From contig NZ_JAFBDR010000014.1 in assembly GCF_016908325.1 (NCBI RefSeq), positions 1-64,000 on the forward strand: DNA of 64,000 nt, read 5' to 3'. This DNA is from Aquibacillus albus. Its GTDB lineage: Bacteria; Bacillota; Bacilli; Bacillales; Amphibacillaceae. The notes under the pieces are model-generated. The model saw only the letters and a list, made by a program, of their open reading frames with translations. It was not told where the DNA came from and made no database searches. Of the stretch, positions 1 through 8,861 are shown piece after piece. The first letter of the stretch is position 1. Each line of letters opens with the position of its first letter. The position numbers and the translations under genes were made by a program.

Positions 1-198
1 GTAGACTCCTGCGGGAACAGCACGTGTCCGAAGACCCCGCAAGAAGCGTTCTTTGCTTCTGAGGAGGCTGAGGCCGTGCCCGCGGAAAGCGAAGTGTTCT
101 GCCGAAGCGGTTATTGCACCCGATTCAAAAAAAGTGTATTAAAGCAATTCCATGCAAAGGTTATGTCGCATTATAGGTCAACTGAGTAATACGAAAAG
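1..198 (+). repeat. Bacillaceae-type intergenic repeat, copy R1 (left end outside window)
   Basis: This gene-free stretch opens with CTCCTGCGGGAACA, GACCCCGCAAG and GAGGAGGCTGAGG, then CCCGCGGAAAGCGAAG and TTCTGCCGAAGCG. This GC-rich modular pattern is common between genes in Bacillaceae. It continues as an AT-rich tail with GCATTATAGGTC (168-179) and AATACGAAAAG (188-198). The same tail and the CCCGCGGAAAGCGAAG core recur near 58.8-58.9 kb, so the repeat unit includes both parts. It encodes no protein that I can support. Its function is unknown. Confidence 0.7.
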
Positions 199-293
199 TG
201 CCTTACTTAGATACAACGAACAACCTTTTTCCATCCAGAGATTAACAATCAGAATCTCTATACCTTTTAAAACTATAAAAGGATGCGATTAGG

Positions 294-596
294 ATGAGTT
301 GGAAATCGATCGAAATGCAAGTAGCAATACCACGTACTCAAGAAGCAGGAAAAATTCAAGATCAGCTTCAACAAAGAGGACAGCTTGTACAAGATGCGCT
401 AACAAGTAGTCAACTAGCAACAGAAGAACAAAAAAGAAAGAAAGTAAATGAATATGATCAAAAAGATAATGTTCAAAACAAGCAAAAGCAAAAAGAAAAA
501 GTCGATCCAAATACAATTCGGAAAAGTAACCAGGCACTAACACACCTGGACCCAAATCACCCATACCTTGGTAAGAAAATAGATTTAAATGGTTAG
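294..596 (+). CDS. conserved hypothetical protein upstream of swrB
   Basis: A 100-residue protein that I do not assign to a named family. It is hydrophilic with no membrane segment. An N-terminal part (SWKSIEMQVAIPRTQEAGK) is followed by a Q/K-rich region likely to be a helix or coiled coil (about residues 20-75), and it ends in HPYLGKKIDLNG. The start at 294 follows AAAAGGATG at about 279-287, an acceptable ribosome site. It ends 9 bases before swrB. In relatives the end of the fla/che operon (sigD, swrB) lies here, so co-transcription with motility genes is likely by position. Its function is unknown. Confidence 0.7.
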   Translation: MSWKSIEMQVAIPRTQEAGKIQDQLQQRGQLVQDALTSSQLATEEQKRKKVNEYDQKDNVQNKQKQKEKVDPNTIRKSNQALTHLDPNHPYLGKKIDLNG

Positions 597-605
597 GGGG
601 AAGTT

Positions 606-1109
606 ATGATAATTTTCTTACTTTTTTTTAGTTTTTTGTTACACGTAATTACATTTATCATCCTTAAAACAATGAATGATAAACTCAAGCTATTAGGAGA
701 TATGGAAGAAAAGTACACGGAAAATAAAAAAGAGCTAGAGGATTTATTGGCTGTATACTTACTTGAAATAAAAGATGAAAATGATAGGTTAGTTTCATCT
801 TTGCGTCATAATAAACCTTTAACAAATAGTCAATCAGAAAAGGTTGAAACAGAAGCAAGTACAAAATCAGAACGTTCTACCATTCCTATTGCATATAATA
901 ATAAATCAGTCCAGCCCAGTGCTGAAAACAGTACGACATACACGCCTCCTCTGTCAAATCAAGAACAAGACACTTTAGAGCAATCCATTTCTGCGAAAGT
1001 ATATGCTTTATATGATCAAGGTGAAACGATAGAATCCATTGCTAGAAAACTTGATTGCGGTAAAACAGAAGTGGAGCTAATGTTAAAATTTAATCGTAAA
1101 AACTCATAA
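606..1109 (+). CDS. swrB: SwrB-like swarming motility protein
   Basis: SwrB (YlxL) is a single-pass membrane protein that promotes activation of the flagellar secretion apparatus in B. subtilis. The 167-residue product fits. Residues 2-22 form a hydrophobic N-terminal membrane segment, followed by an acidic coiled coil (about 25-65), a low-complexity S/T/N-rich linker, and a C-terminal helix-turn-helix-like segment (VYALYDQGETIESIARKLDCGKTEVELML). The start at 606 has AGGGGGAAG just upstream. Its place directly before rpsB matches B. subtilis, where it ends the fla/che operon. The linker is poorly conserved, so identity rests on architecture and synteny. Confidence 0.85.
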   Translation: MIIFLLFFSFLLHVITFIILKTMNDKLKLLGDMEEKYTENKKELEDLLAVYLLEIKDENDRLVSSLRHNKPLTNSQSEKVETEASTKSERSTIPIAYNNKSVQPSAENSTTYTPPLSNQEQDTLEQSISAKVYALYDQGETIESIARKLDCGKTEVELMLKFNRKNS

Positions 1110-1115
1110 TTTTGC

Positions 1116-1144
1116 TTGATTGCTCGAATCGCATATGGTATATT
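1116..1144 (+). promoter_or_regulatory. predicted sigma-A promoter for rpsB
   Basis: TTGATT (1116-1121) and TATATT (1139-1144) are separated by exactly 17 bases. Transcription from here would leave an rpsB leader of roughly 115 bases. The gap between swrB and rpsB is where a new transcription unit is expected. Confidence 0.5.
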
Positions 1145-1266
1145 TACTTTTGGTGTTAATACACACGTTTGTGGATATTGTAAGTGGTGCTTACTTTTAA
1201 ATGGTGAGTCCTTACAAGAAGATGAAACAAACGGAGGATAAAAAACCAATTAGGAGGAAACATATT

Positions 1267-2019
1267 ATGGCAGTTATTTCAATGAAACAGCTACTTGAAG
1301 CTGGTGTTCATTTTGGACACCAAACACGCCGTTGGAACCCAAAGATGAAGAAATATATCTTTACTGAGCGTAACGGCATTTACATTATTGACCTTCAAAA
1401 AACAGTAAAGAAGGTTGATGAAGCATATAACTTCGTTAAGGATATTGCTGCAGACGGTGGTACTGTTCTTTTTGTTGGAACAAAGAAACAAGCACAGGAT
1501 TCTGTGAAAGAAGAAGCAATTCGTTCAGGAATGTACTTTGTAAATCAACGTTGGTTAGGTGGTACACTTACTAACTTTGAAACGATTCGTAAACGTATTA
1601 ATCGTTTGAAGGATATTGAGCGTATGGAAGAAGATGGTACTTTTGAAGTACTTCCGAAAAAGGAAGTAGTAGATCTTCTTAAAGAAAAAGAACGTTTGGT
1701 TAAATTCCTTGGTGGTATTAAAGAAATGGACAAATTACCAGATGCTTTGTTCATCATTGATCCACGTAAAGAACGTATTGCGGTAGCTGAAGCTCATAAG
1801 TTGAATATACCGATTGTTGGAATCGTTGATACAAACTGCGATCCAGACGAAATCGATTATGTTATTCCAGCGAATGATGATGCAATTCGTGCTGTGAAAC
1901 TTCTTACTTCAAAAATGGCAGATGCTATTTTAGAAGTGAAACAAGGAGAAGTAACGGAAGAAGCTGCACCAGAAGCTACTGAAGAAGCAGTAGTTGAAGC
2001 AGAAACTACACAAGAGTAA
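1267..2019 (+). CDS. rpsB: 30S ribosomal protein S2
   Basis: The 250-residue product is ribosomal protein S2 of the small subunit. It begins [27 protein letters not shown], the classic S2 opening, and contains [12 protein letters not shown] and the [15 protein letters not shown] segment. The C-terminus is an acidic alanine/glutamate tail ([14 protein letters not shown]), common in Bacillus S2. I chose the ATG at 1267 over an in-frame ATG at 1201 because TAGGAGGAAA lies just before it and the extra 22 residues have no S2 counterpart. A strong terminator follows. Confidence 0.98.
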   Translation: MAVISMKQLLEAGVHFGHQTRRWNPKMKKYIFTERNGIYIIDLQKTVKKVDEAYNFVKDIAADGGTVLFVGTKKQAQDSVKEEAIRSGMYFVNQRWLGGTLTNFETIRKRINRLKDIERMEEDGTFEVLPKKEVVDLLKEKERLVKFLGGIKEMDKLPDALFIIDPRKERIAVAEAHKLNIPIVGIVDTNCDPDEIDYVIPANDDAIRAVKLLTSKMADAILEVKQGEVTEEAAPEATEEAVVEAETTQE

Positions 2020-2031
2020 CAAAAAGGTTTG

Positions 2032-2067
2032 AAGGTGATAAGAGGGGAACCTTTTATCACCTTTTTT
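2032..2067 (+). terminator. rho-independent terminator after rpsB
   Basis: AAGGTGATAA (2032-2041) pairs perfectly with TTATCACCTT (2054-2063), followed by a run of T. It separates rpsB from tsf. Confidence 0.85.
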
Positions 2068-2108
2068 AACACGTAAGAAAAGTATAAAATAAATGATGGC
2101 TATGTCTG

Positions 2109-2137
2109 TTGATACTTGGCAATAGCTAAGCTATTTA
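2109..2137 (+). promoter_or_regulatory. predicted sigma-A promoter for tsf
   Basis: TTGATA (2109-2114) and TATTTA (2132-2137) are 17 bases apart, just after the rpsB terminator. It would give tsf its own transcript with a leader of about 120 bases. That leader contains AGGGC (2151-2155), able to pair with GCCCT (2219-2223) before a T run, a possible attenuator. Confidence 0.45.
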
Positions 2138-2264
2138 AAGGGTAGCAAATAGGGCTAATACATTGGCAAATAATTACTTAATCGGCTTACACCTTCTTAC
2201 TTAACTTGGCCCTTTTTGTCGAAAACCTAAAGAAAATAAAGATTTAACATAAGGAGGAAAAATA

Positions 2265-3149
2265 ATGGCAATTACTGCACAATTAGTAAAAGAGCTTCGC
2301 GAAAAGACTGGAGCAGGAATGATGGATTGTAAAAAAGCACTTCAAGAGACTGATGGGGATATTGAAAAGGCGGTTGATTATCTTCGTGAAAAAGGTATCT
2401 CTAAAGCTGCCAAAAAAGCTGATCGTATTGCAGCAGAAGGTTCTACTCATATTGAAGTAGATGGTAATTCTGCAGTTCTACTTGAAGTCAACTGTGAAAC
2501 TGACTTTGTAACAAAGAATGATCAGTTTAAAAACCTGCTTACAGAGCTAGGAAACCACCTAGTAAAACAAAAACCAGACTCTGTAGAAACTGCTCTAAAA
2601 CAAAAGCTTCATGGAGAAGGTCAAGAAGTAGAAGAATATATCAATTCAAGTATTGCTAAAATTGGTGAGAAAATTTCACTTCGTCGTTTTACCATCTTTG
2701 AAAAAACAGATAATGATGCATTTGGCGCTTATATTCATATGGGTGGAAACATTGGTGTACTAACTCTGCTAGAAGGCTCTACAGATCAGGAAACTGCTAA
2801 AGATATTTCTATGCATATTGCTGCAGTAAATCCTAAATATGTGTCACGTGATCAAGTATCCGCAGAAGAAGTGGATAAAGAGCGTGAAGTGTTAAAAACA
2901 CAAGCACTGAATGAAGGTAAACCAGAAAAAATCGTCGAAAAAATGGTTGAAGGACGACTAGGAAAATACTTTGAGGAAGTATGCTTACTTGAACAAAGTT
3001 TTGTAAAAGACCCAGATCAGAAAGTTAAAAAACTAGTTGAAAGTAAAGGTGCTTCAGTTAAAGGATTTGTACGTTATCAAGTTGGAGAAGGTATTGAAAA
3101 ACGTGAAGACAACTTTGCTGAAGAGGTTATGAACCAAGTTAAAAAGTAA
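2265..3149 (+). CDS. tsf: elongation factor Ts
   Basis: EF-Ts is the nucleotide exchange factor that reloads EF-Tu with GTP. The 294-residue product begins [26 protein letters not shown], the N-terminal UBA-like domain, and has the EF-Tu contact motif NCETDFV at about residues 76-82. A dimerisation domain and the C-terminal [21 protein letters not shown] segment follow. Length matches Bacillus EF-Ts (about 293). AAGGAGGAAA sits 7 bases before the ATG. It follows rpsB as usual but has its own predicted promoter. Confidence 0.98.
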   Translation: MAITAQLVKELREKTGAGMMDCKKALQETDGDIEKAVDYLREKGISKAAKKADRIAAEGSTHIEVDGNSAVLLEVNCETDFVTKNDQFKNLLTELGNHLVKQKPDSVETALKQKLHGEGQEVEEYINSSIAKIGEKISLRRFTIFEKTDNDAFGAYIHMGGNIGVLTLLEGSTDQETAKDISMHIAAVNPKYVSRDQVSAEEVDKEREVLKTQALNEGKPEKIVEKMVEGRLGKYFEEVCLLEQSFVKDPDQKVKKLVESKGASVKGFVRYQVGEGIEKREDNFAEEVMNQVKK

Positions 3150-3269
3150 GGATAAAAAAACAGATGATTCAACATGAACATCACCGTAGTCAATGAAATA
3201 ATCAGGTAATTCTTGCCTTCTATAAATCATTCACTTCTGGTTTTATGTTTTATGTTGACAGTGTTATAT

Positions 3270-3296
3270 AAGGGGACACAAGGTGTTCCCTTTTGT
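3270..3296 (+). terminator. terminator between tsf and pyrH
   Basis: AAGGGGACAC (3270-3279) pairs with GTGTTCCCTT (one G-U pair), with a three-base loop and then TTGT. A second hairpin follows at 3301-3333 (CTTGGT...GCC with GGC...GTCAAG) before an ATTTTT run, so read-through into pyrH may be controlled. Confidence 0.7.
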
Positions 3297-3357
3297 ATAA
3301 CTTGGTAGCCAGGCTTTTTGGCGTCCAGTCAAGATTTTTAAAAAAGAATACATATAG

Positions 3358-4092
<735 letters not shown>

Positions 4093-4094
4093 TA

Positions 4095-4652
4095 ATGTCA
4101 CAAGAAGTGATTAAAGAAACAAAGTCTAAAATGTCTCAAGCCGTTCAAGCATTTTCAAAACAATTAGCAACAGTGAGAGCTGGTAGAGCAAATCCTTCCT
4201 TGTTAGACAGCGTACATGTAGATTATTACGGTGCTGCCACACCACTAAATCAATTGGCTACTATTTCTGTACCAGAAGCGCGCCTTTTAGTAATAACTCC
4301 TTTTGATAAATCATCGACTTCTGATATAGAAAAAGCTATTTTAAAAGCAGATTTAGGGTTATCACCGTCCAGCGATGGTAATGTTATTCGAATAAACATT
4401 CCACCTTTAACAGAAGACAGAAGAAAGGATTTAGTTAAAGTAGTTGGAAAATATTCGGAAGAAGCTAAAGTACAAATAAGAAACATTAGAAGAGACTCCA
4501 ATGACAAACTGAAAAAAGCAGAAAAGAATGGAGATCTTACGGAAGATGAACTACGTGGTTTTCAAGATGATGTTCAACAAGAAACAGATACATTTATCGG
4601 AAAGATAGATGATTTAGCAAAAGAAAAAGAAAAAGAAATTATGGAAGTTTAA
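4095..4652 (+). CDS. frr: ribosome recycling factor
   Basis: RRF splits post-termination ribosomes together with EF-G. The 185-residue product has the family length. It carries the three-helix bundle signatures [29 protein letters not shown] and the C-terminal [40 protein letters not shown] at the end of pyrH serves as the ribosome site. The two genes form one unit closed by a terminator at 4686. Confidence 0.98.
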   Translation: MSQEVIKETKSKMSQAVQAFSKQLATVRAGRANPSLLDSVHVDYYGAATPLNQLATISVPEARLLVITPFDKSSTSDIEKAILKADLGLSPSSDGNVIRINIPPLTEDRRKDLVKVVGKYSEEAKVQIRNIRRDSNDKLKKAEKNGDLTEDELRGFQDDVQQETDTFIGKIDDLAKEKEKEIMEV

Positions 4653-4685
4653 GTGATTAACATGTAAAATATGTATATAATCTAG

Positions 4686-4709
4686 ACCCTCTTTACAAAG
4701 GGGGTTTTT
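4686..4709 (+). terminator. terminator after frr
   Basis: ACCCTCTTT pairs with AAAGGGGGT (one G-U pair) around a three-base loop, followed by a T run. Confidence 0.8.
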
Positions 4710-4777
4710 GCACGTATAAGGACGTATTTAGTTGTCAAAGGTGTAAATATGCTAGGCCGTGATGGAGGATTGTTTTT

Positions 4778-5551
4778 ATGTCAATGATTAAACTTCCCTT
4801 TTTCAAAAAAAAGTCAAGGAATCGTCAACAGAAACAAAATCAAGTAGATCAGGACAATTTACCTGAGCATATAGCGATCATTATGGATGGGAATGGACGT
4901 TGGGCAAAAAAAAGAGGATTGCCAAGAATAGCTGGACATAAGGAAGGTATGGATAATGTAAAAAATATTGTCAAAGCCGCGAATAAGTATAAAGTAAAAG
5001 TATTAACGCTTTACGCATTCTCTACTGAGAATTGGAAACGGCCGAAGAATGAAGTCGATTATTTGATGCGTTTACCAATGGAATTTCTAAATACATACTT
5101 ACCGGACTTGATTAAAGAAAATGTGCAAATACAAACAATAGGTGATTTTGATGCACTACCCGGTCATACGAAAGCAGCAGTCCAAAATGCGAAGGATCGA
5201 ACAAAGTCAAACGATGGCTTAATTTTAAATATTGCTTTAAACTATGGCAGTAGATATGAAATTATTGAAGCAATTAAGAAATTAGTTCGAAATGCAGAAG
5301 AAGATAATCTACATGTATCAGAAATTGATGAAAATTTATTTTCCAACTATTTATATACAAGTGATTTGACTGATCCGGATTTATTGATAAGAACGAGTGG
5401 AGAAATACGCCTGAGTAATTTCTTATTATGGCAGGCTGCTTATACCGAGTTTTGGTTTACAGAGGTACTATGGCCAGATTTTGATGAAAAATTATTTGAA
5501 AAAGCCCTAATCGATTATCAAAAAAGAAAGCGTCGATATGGTGGAATATAA
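4778..5551 (+). CDS. uppS: undecaprenyl diphosphate synthase
   Basis: UppS adds eight isoprene units in cis to farnesyl diphosphate, giving the C55 carrier lipid for wall polymers. The 257-residue protein has HIAIIMDGNGRWAKKRGLPR at 31-50, with the catalytic Asp at 37, the SxxNW-type TLYAFSTENWKRP, and the C-terminal substrate motif around RTSGEIRLSNFLLWQ. The usual motif reads RTSGEQRLSNF, so Ile replaces Gln here. A basic, hydrophilic N-terminal extension of about 28 residues precedes the core, as in Bacillus. GGAGG lies before the ATG; a second ATG two codons later is also possible. cdsA follows 16 bases downstream. Confidence 0.96.
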   Translation: MSMIKLPFFKKKSRNRQQKQNQVDQDNLPEHIAIIMDGNGRWAKKRGLPRIAGHKEGMDNVKNIVKAANKYKVKVLTLYAFSTENWKRPKNEVDYLMRLPMEFLNTYLPDLIKENVQIQTIGDFDALPGHTKAAVQNAKDRTKSNDGLILNIALNYGSRYEIIEAIKKLVRNAEEDNLHVSEIDENLFSNYLYTSDLTDPDLLIRTSGEIRLSNFLLWQAAYTEFWFTEVLWPDFDEKLFEKALIDYQKRKRRYGGI

Positions 5552-5567
5552 GGGTGTTGATTAATTA

Positions 5568-6359
5568 ATGAAAATAAGAATTATAACAGCTGTTATTGCA
5601 ATACTAATGTTTTTCCCTTTTGTGTTTTATGGGAATTGGCCATTTCAATTAATCATGTATATCATTGCTTCTATCGGTGTGTTAGAGCTTTTGAAAATGA
5701 GGACAAAGACGATTTATCCCGTTCCAACTGCTTTTACACTTTTATTACTATGGACACTACTATTCCCAGGTCATGAAATTGTACTTGTTGAATATTTCTA
5801 TTTTACGAAATCAGATATAACGTTATTTTTTGTATTATTGATGTTAGCTTATACGGTTCTCGTTAAAAATAAATTCACGTTTGATGATGCAGGATTTTTA
5901 ATCCTTTCGGCCATTTACGTTGGATTAGGTTTTTATTATTTTGTAGAAACGCGAGAAGCTGGGTTAGAGTATATTTTTTATGTTATTTTAGTAATCCTTG
6001 CGACAGATACAGGTGCGTATTTTTTTGGACGAGCAATGGGGAAGCGTAAGCTATGGCCGGAAATAAGTCCAAATAAAACTATTGAAGGTGCTATTGGTGG
6101 TATCTTATTAGCTTGTATTGTTGCTGTCATTTTTCAAATAATATGGCCGGTTCACTCCTCAATCGTAATCGTTTTATTCGTAACGGTATTAGCCTCTGCT
6201 TTTGGTCAAATAGGGGATTTAGTAGAGTCCGCATTTAAAAGGCATTACAATGTGAAGGATTCTGGTCATATACTCCCAGGGCATGGTGGTATATTAGATC
6301 GTTTTGATAGTTGGCTTTTTGTTTTTCCATTATTGCATTTTATTCATTTTATTTCATAA
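5568..6359 (+). CDS. cdsA: phosphatidate cytidylyltransferase
   Basis: CdsA makes CDP-diacylglycerol from phosphatidic acid and CTP in the membrane, the branch point to all phospholipids including the PgsA product encoded at 48663. The 263-residue protein is a chain of about eight hydrophobic segments and ends with the CDP-DAG synthase signature (SAFKRHYNVKDSGHILPGHGGILDRFDS). The upstream AAGGGTG is a weak ribosome site, so coupling to uppS is probable. It sits in the uppS-cdsA-dxr-rseP order typical of Firmicutes. Confidence 0.95.
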   Translation: MKIRIITAVIAILMFFPFVFYGNWPFQLIMYIIASIGVLELLKMRTKTIYPVPTAFTLLLLWTLLFPGHEIVLVEYFYFTKSDITLFFVLLMLAYTVLVKNKFTFDDAGFLILSAIYVGLGFYYFVETREAGLEYIFYVILVILATDTGAYFFGRAMGKRKLWPEISPNKTIEGAIGGILLACIVAVIFQIIWPVHSSIVIVLFVTVLASAFGQIGDLVESAFKRHYNVKDSGHILPGHGGILDRFDSWLFVFPLLHFIHFIS

Positions 6360-6388
6360 GATGAGAATAGAATATAGGAGCGTGACGA

Positions 6389-7534
6389 ATGAAGAAGATA
6401 ACACTTCTAGGGGCGACTGGTTCTATTGGTATCCAAACGTTAGATGTAATTAGAAACCACCCAGATAAATTTAAACTATATGCGATTGCATTTGGACAAA
6501 ACGTTGAACATGCATTATCTATCATAAATGAGTTCAACCCGAAAAGGATTGTTGTTAAAAATGCTGCAACAAAACAAAAGTTGGAAAGCCTTATTAATCA
6601 ACATCATATATATATTGGCAATGAAGGTATGATAGATATTAGTGTTGATCCAGAAACTGATATATTAGTTAATGCTGTGATGGGAAGTGTTGGACTTGAA
6701 GCAACTCTTCAAGCCATCCGTGCAAAAAAGCAAATTGCTATTGCAAACAAAGAAACATTGGTGACTGCTGGACACTTGATTATGAGTGAAGCGAAAAAGC
6801 ATAAAGTTGATTTATTACCAGTTGATAGTGAACATTCAGCTATTTTTCAGTGCTTAAATGGAGAAAGAAGAGCAGATGTTAGTCAAATTATTTTAACTGC
6901 ATCTGGAGGAAGCTTTCGTGATAAGACTAGAGCTGAGTTAGCTGATGTAACAATTACTGATGCATTGAATCATCCTAATTGGAGTATGGGTGCGAAAATT
7001 ACAGTTGATTCAGCAACAATGATGAATAAAGGATTAGAGGTTATTGAAGCACATTGGTTATTTGATGTCCCATATAACCAGATTGACGTTGTTCTACATA
7101 AAGAGAGTGTTATTCATTCCATGGTTGAATTTTCAGATCGAAGTGTGATGGCGCAACTCGGCACACCTGACATGAGAGTGCCAATCCAATATGCCTTAAC
7201 CTATCCTATGAGACTTGATTTGCCACAAACAAAAAAGTTAAACTTAATAGAAATAGGAAAGTTACATTTTAGTAAAATGGACTTCGAACGGTTTCCATGT
7301 CTGCGTTTGGCATTTGAAGCCGGTAGAGTGGGGGGAACGATGACAACGGTACTAAATGCAGCGAATGAAATTGCCGTTGACTTATTTTTACAAGGGAAGA
7401 TATCCTTTTTGGAAATTGAAACATTGATTGAACGGGCGTTAGATCAGCACAAGGTCTTGAACAATCCTGAATTGAAAACAATAATAGAGGTTGATAAACA
7501 AACTAGAAAGCTGGTCGAGTCTTATATAGACTAG
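6389..7534 (+). CDS. dxr: 1-deoxy-D-xylulose 5-phosphate reductoisomerase
   Basis: Dxr converts DXP to MEP with NADPH, the first committed step of the non-mevalonate isoprenoid route that feeds UppS next door. The 381-residue protein starts [21 protein letters not shown], a nucleotide-binding loop at about 8-14. It has the [11 protein letters not shown] segment, the metal/substrate motif [22 protein letters not shown] and [31 protein letters not shown]. Length is normal. TAGGAGCGTG precedes the ATG. It lies 29 bases after cdsA and 16 before rseP, so one operon is likely. Confidence 0.97.
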   Translation: MKKITLLGATGSIGIQTLDVIRNHPDKFKLYAIAFGQNVEHALSIINEFNPKRIVVKNAATKQKLESLINQHHIYIGNEGMIDISVDPETDILVNAVMGSVGLEATLQAIRAKKQIAIANKETLVTAGHLIMSEAKKHKVDLLPVDSEHSAIFQCLNGERRADVSQIILTASGGSFRDKTRAELADVTITDALNHPNWSMGAKITVDSATMMNKGLEVIEAHWLFDVPYNQIDVVLHKESVIHSMVEFSDRSVMAQLGTPDMRVPIQYALTYPMRLDLPQTKKLNLIEIGKLHFSKMDFERFPCLRLAFEAGRVGGTMTTVLNAANEIAVDLFLQGKISFLEIETLIERALDQHKVLNNPELKTIIEVDKQTRKLVESYID

Positions 7535-7550
7535 AAGGAGAGTGCTATTT

Positions 7551-8810
7551 TTGAACACCATCATTGCATTTATTTTTATGTTTGGGCTTCTCGTATTTGT
7601 GCATGAGCTAGGTCATTTTATCTTTGCTAAGAGAGCTGGTATGCTCGTCCGTGAATTTGCTATTGGTTTTGGCCCAAAAGTGTTTTCATACAGGAAAAGT
7701 GAAACGTTATATACGATTCGGTTACTTCCACTTGGCGGTTATGTACGGGTAGCTGGTGAGGATCCAGAAATCATAGATCTGAAAGCTGGACAACATATCG
7801 GACTTGAATTTAATAACGAAGGAAAAGTAGCAAAAATAATTGTTAATAATAAATCAAAACATCCCAACGCACATGTTATTGAGGTTGAACGTGTTGATTT
7901 AGACCACCAATTATTAATAGAAGGTTATGAAATTGACGAGAGTGAAAAATTACAATTTCAAGTGGACCGTAAAGCAGCGTTTGTGATGGATGAAATGGAA
8001 ACACAAATTGCTCCTTTTGATAGACAATTTTCATCTAAAACAATACCTCAGCGTGCAATGCAGTTATTTGCAGGTCCTATGATGAATTTTATCTTAACGA
8101 TTATTATTTTTGCATTATTAGGCTTCATGCAAGGAGTACCGGCGGATAATGCCTTAATTGGTGATGTTCAAGAAAACAGTCCTGCTGAAGAAGCTGGTTT
8201 TGTAGCAGGCGATGAGATCGTACAAATCGAAGGAAATCCGATTTCCACCTGGGAAGAGTTCCAGCAAATTGTTCAAAGAAATCCCGAACAAGAATTGGAA
8301 ATGACTGTACAACGAAATGATGAACAGGTACAAGTAAACGTTATTCCTAGAAGGATTGAAACTCAGGACATTGTAATCGGACAAATTGGTGTTCAAATTG
8401 CATTGGAACAGTCTGTTTGGAAGGCAATTCCTTATAGTATTGAAGAAACATATAATTGGGCGCAGTTGATCGTTGTCAACCTTGGTAAACTGGTAACAGG
8501 ACAGTTTTCGATTGATATGCTGTCTGGTCCAGTTGGTATTTATGATGCTACTGATCGAGTTGTTCAAACTGGGTTTATGAATTTCTTATCTTGGACAGCT
8601 ATATTAAGTGTAAATTTAGGTATTATTAACCTATTACCATTACCGGCCTTAGATGGGGGACGCCTGTTGTTTGTAGGACTTGAGGCTTTACGAGGAAAGC
8701 CAATTGATCCACAAAAGGAAGGTATTGTCCATTTTATCGGGTTTGCTTTGTTAATGTTATTAATGCTTGTTGTTACTTGGAATGACATTCAACGTTTATT
8801 GTTTCAATAG
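7551..8810 (+). CDS. rseP: RseP/RasP intramembrane zinc metalloprotease
   Basis: RseP/RasP is a site-2 protease that cuts anti-sigma factors and signal-peptide remnants inside the membrane. The product (419 residues) has HELGH at 18-22 in the first membrane segment and a PDZ domain (about 205-275). The C-terminal membrane motif NLGIINLLPLPALDGGRLLF carries the third zinc ligand. I chose TTG 7551 because AAGGAG ends 10 bases before it; an in-frame GTG at 7542 lies almost on top of the ribosome site. A polar stretch of roughly 60 residues separates the first membrane segment region from the second, as in Bacillus homologues. Confidence 0.94.
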   Translation: MNTIIAFIFMFGLLVFVHELGHFIFAKRAGMLVREFAIGFGPKVFSYRKSETLYTIRLLPLGGYVRVAGEDPEIIDLKAGQHIGLEFNNEGKVAKIIVNNKSKHPNAHVIEVERVDLDHQLLIEGYEIDESEKLQFQVDRKAAFVMDEMETQIAPFDRQFSSKTIPQRAMQLFAGPMMNFILTIIIFALLGFMQGVPADNALIGDVQENSPAEEAGFVAGDEIVQIEGNPISTWEEFQQIVQRNPEQELEMTVQRNDEQVQVNVIPRRIETQDIVIGQIGVQIALEQSVWKAIPYSIEETYNWAQLIVVNLGKLVTGQFSIDMLSGPVGIYDATDRVVQTGFMNFLSWTAILSVNLGIINLLPLPALDGGRLLFVGLEALRGKPIDPQKEGIVHFIGFALLMLLMLVVTWNDIQRLLFQ

Positions 8811-8861
8811 GGTTGATCATTTTATAAAAGAGAAGGAAAAACAATTAGAGGTGAATATAGG

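Noticed and set aside
1016-1249. Minus-strand frame across the swrB-rpsB gap
   Set aside because: It overlaps swrB and the rpsB promoter, and has no ribosome site or recognisable product.
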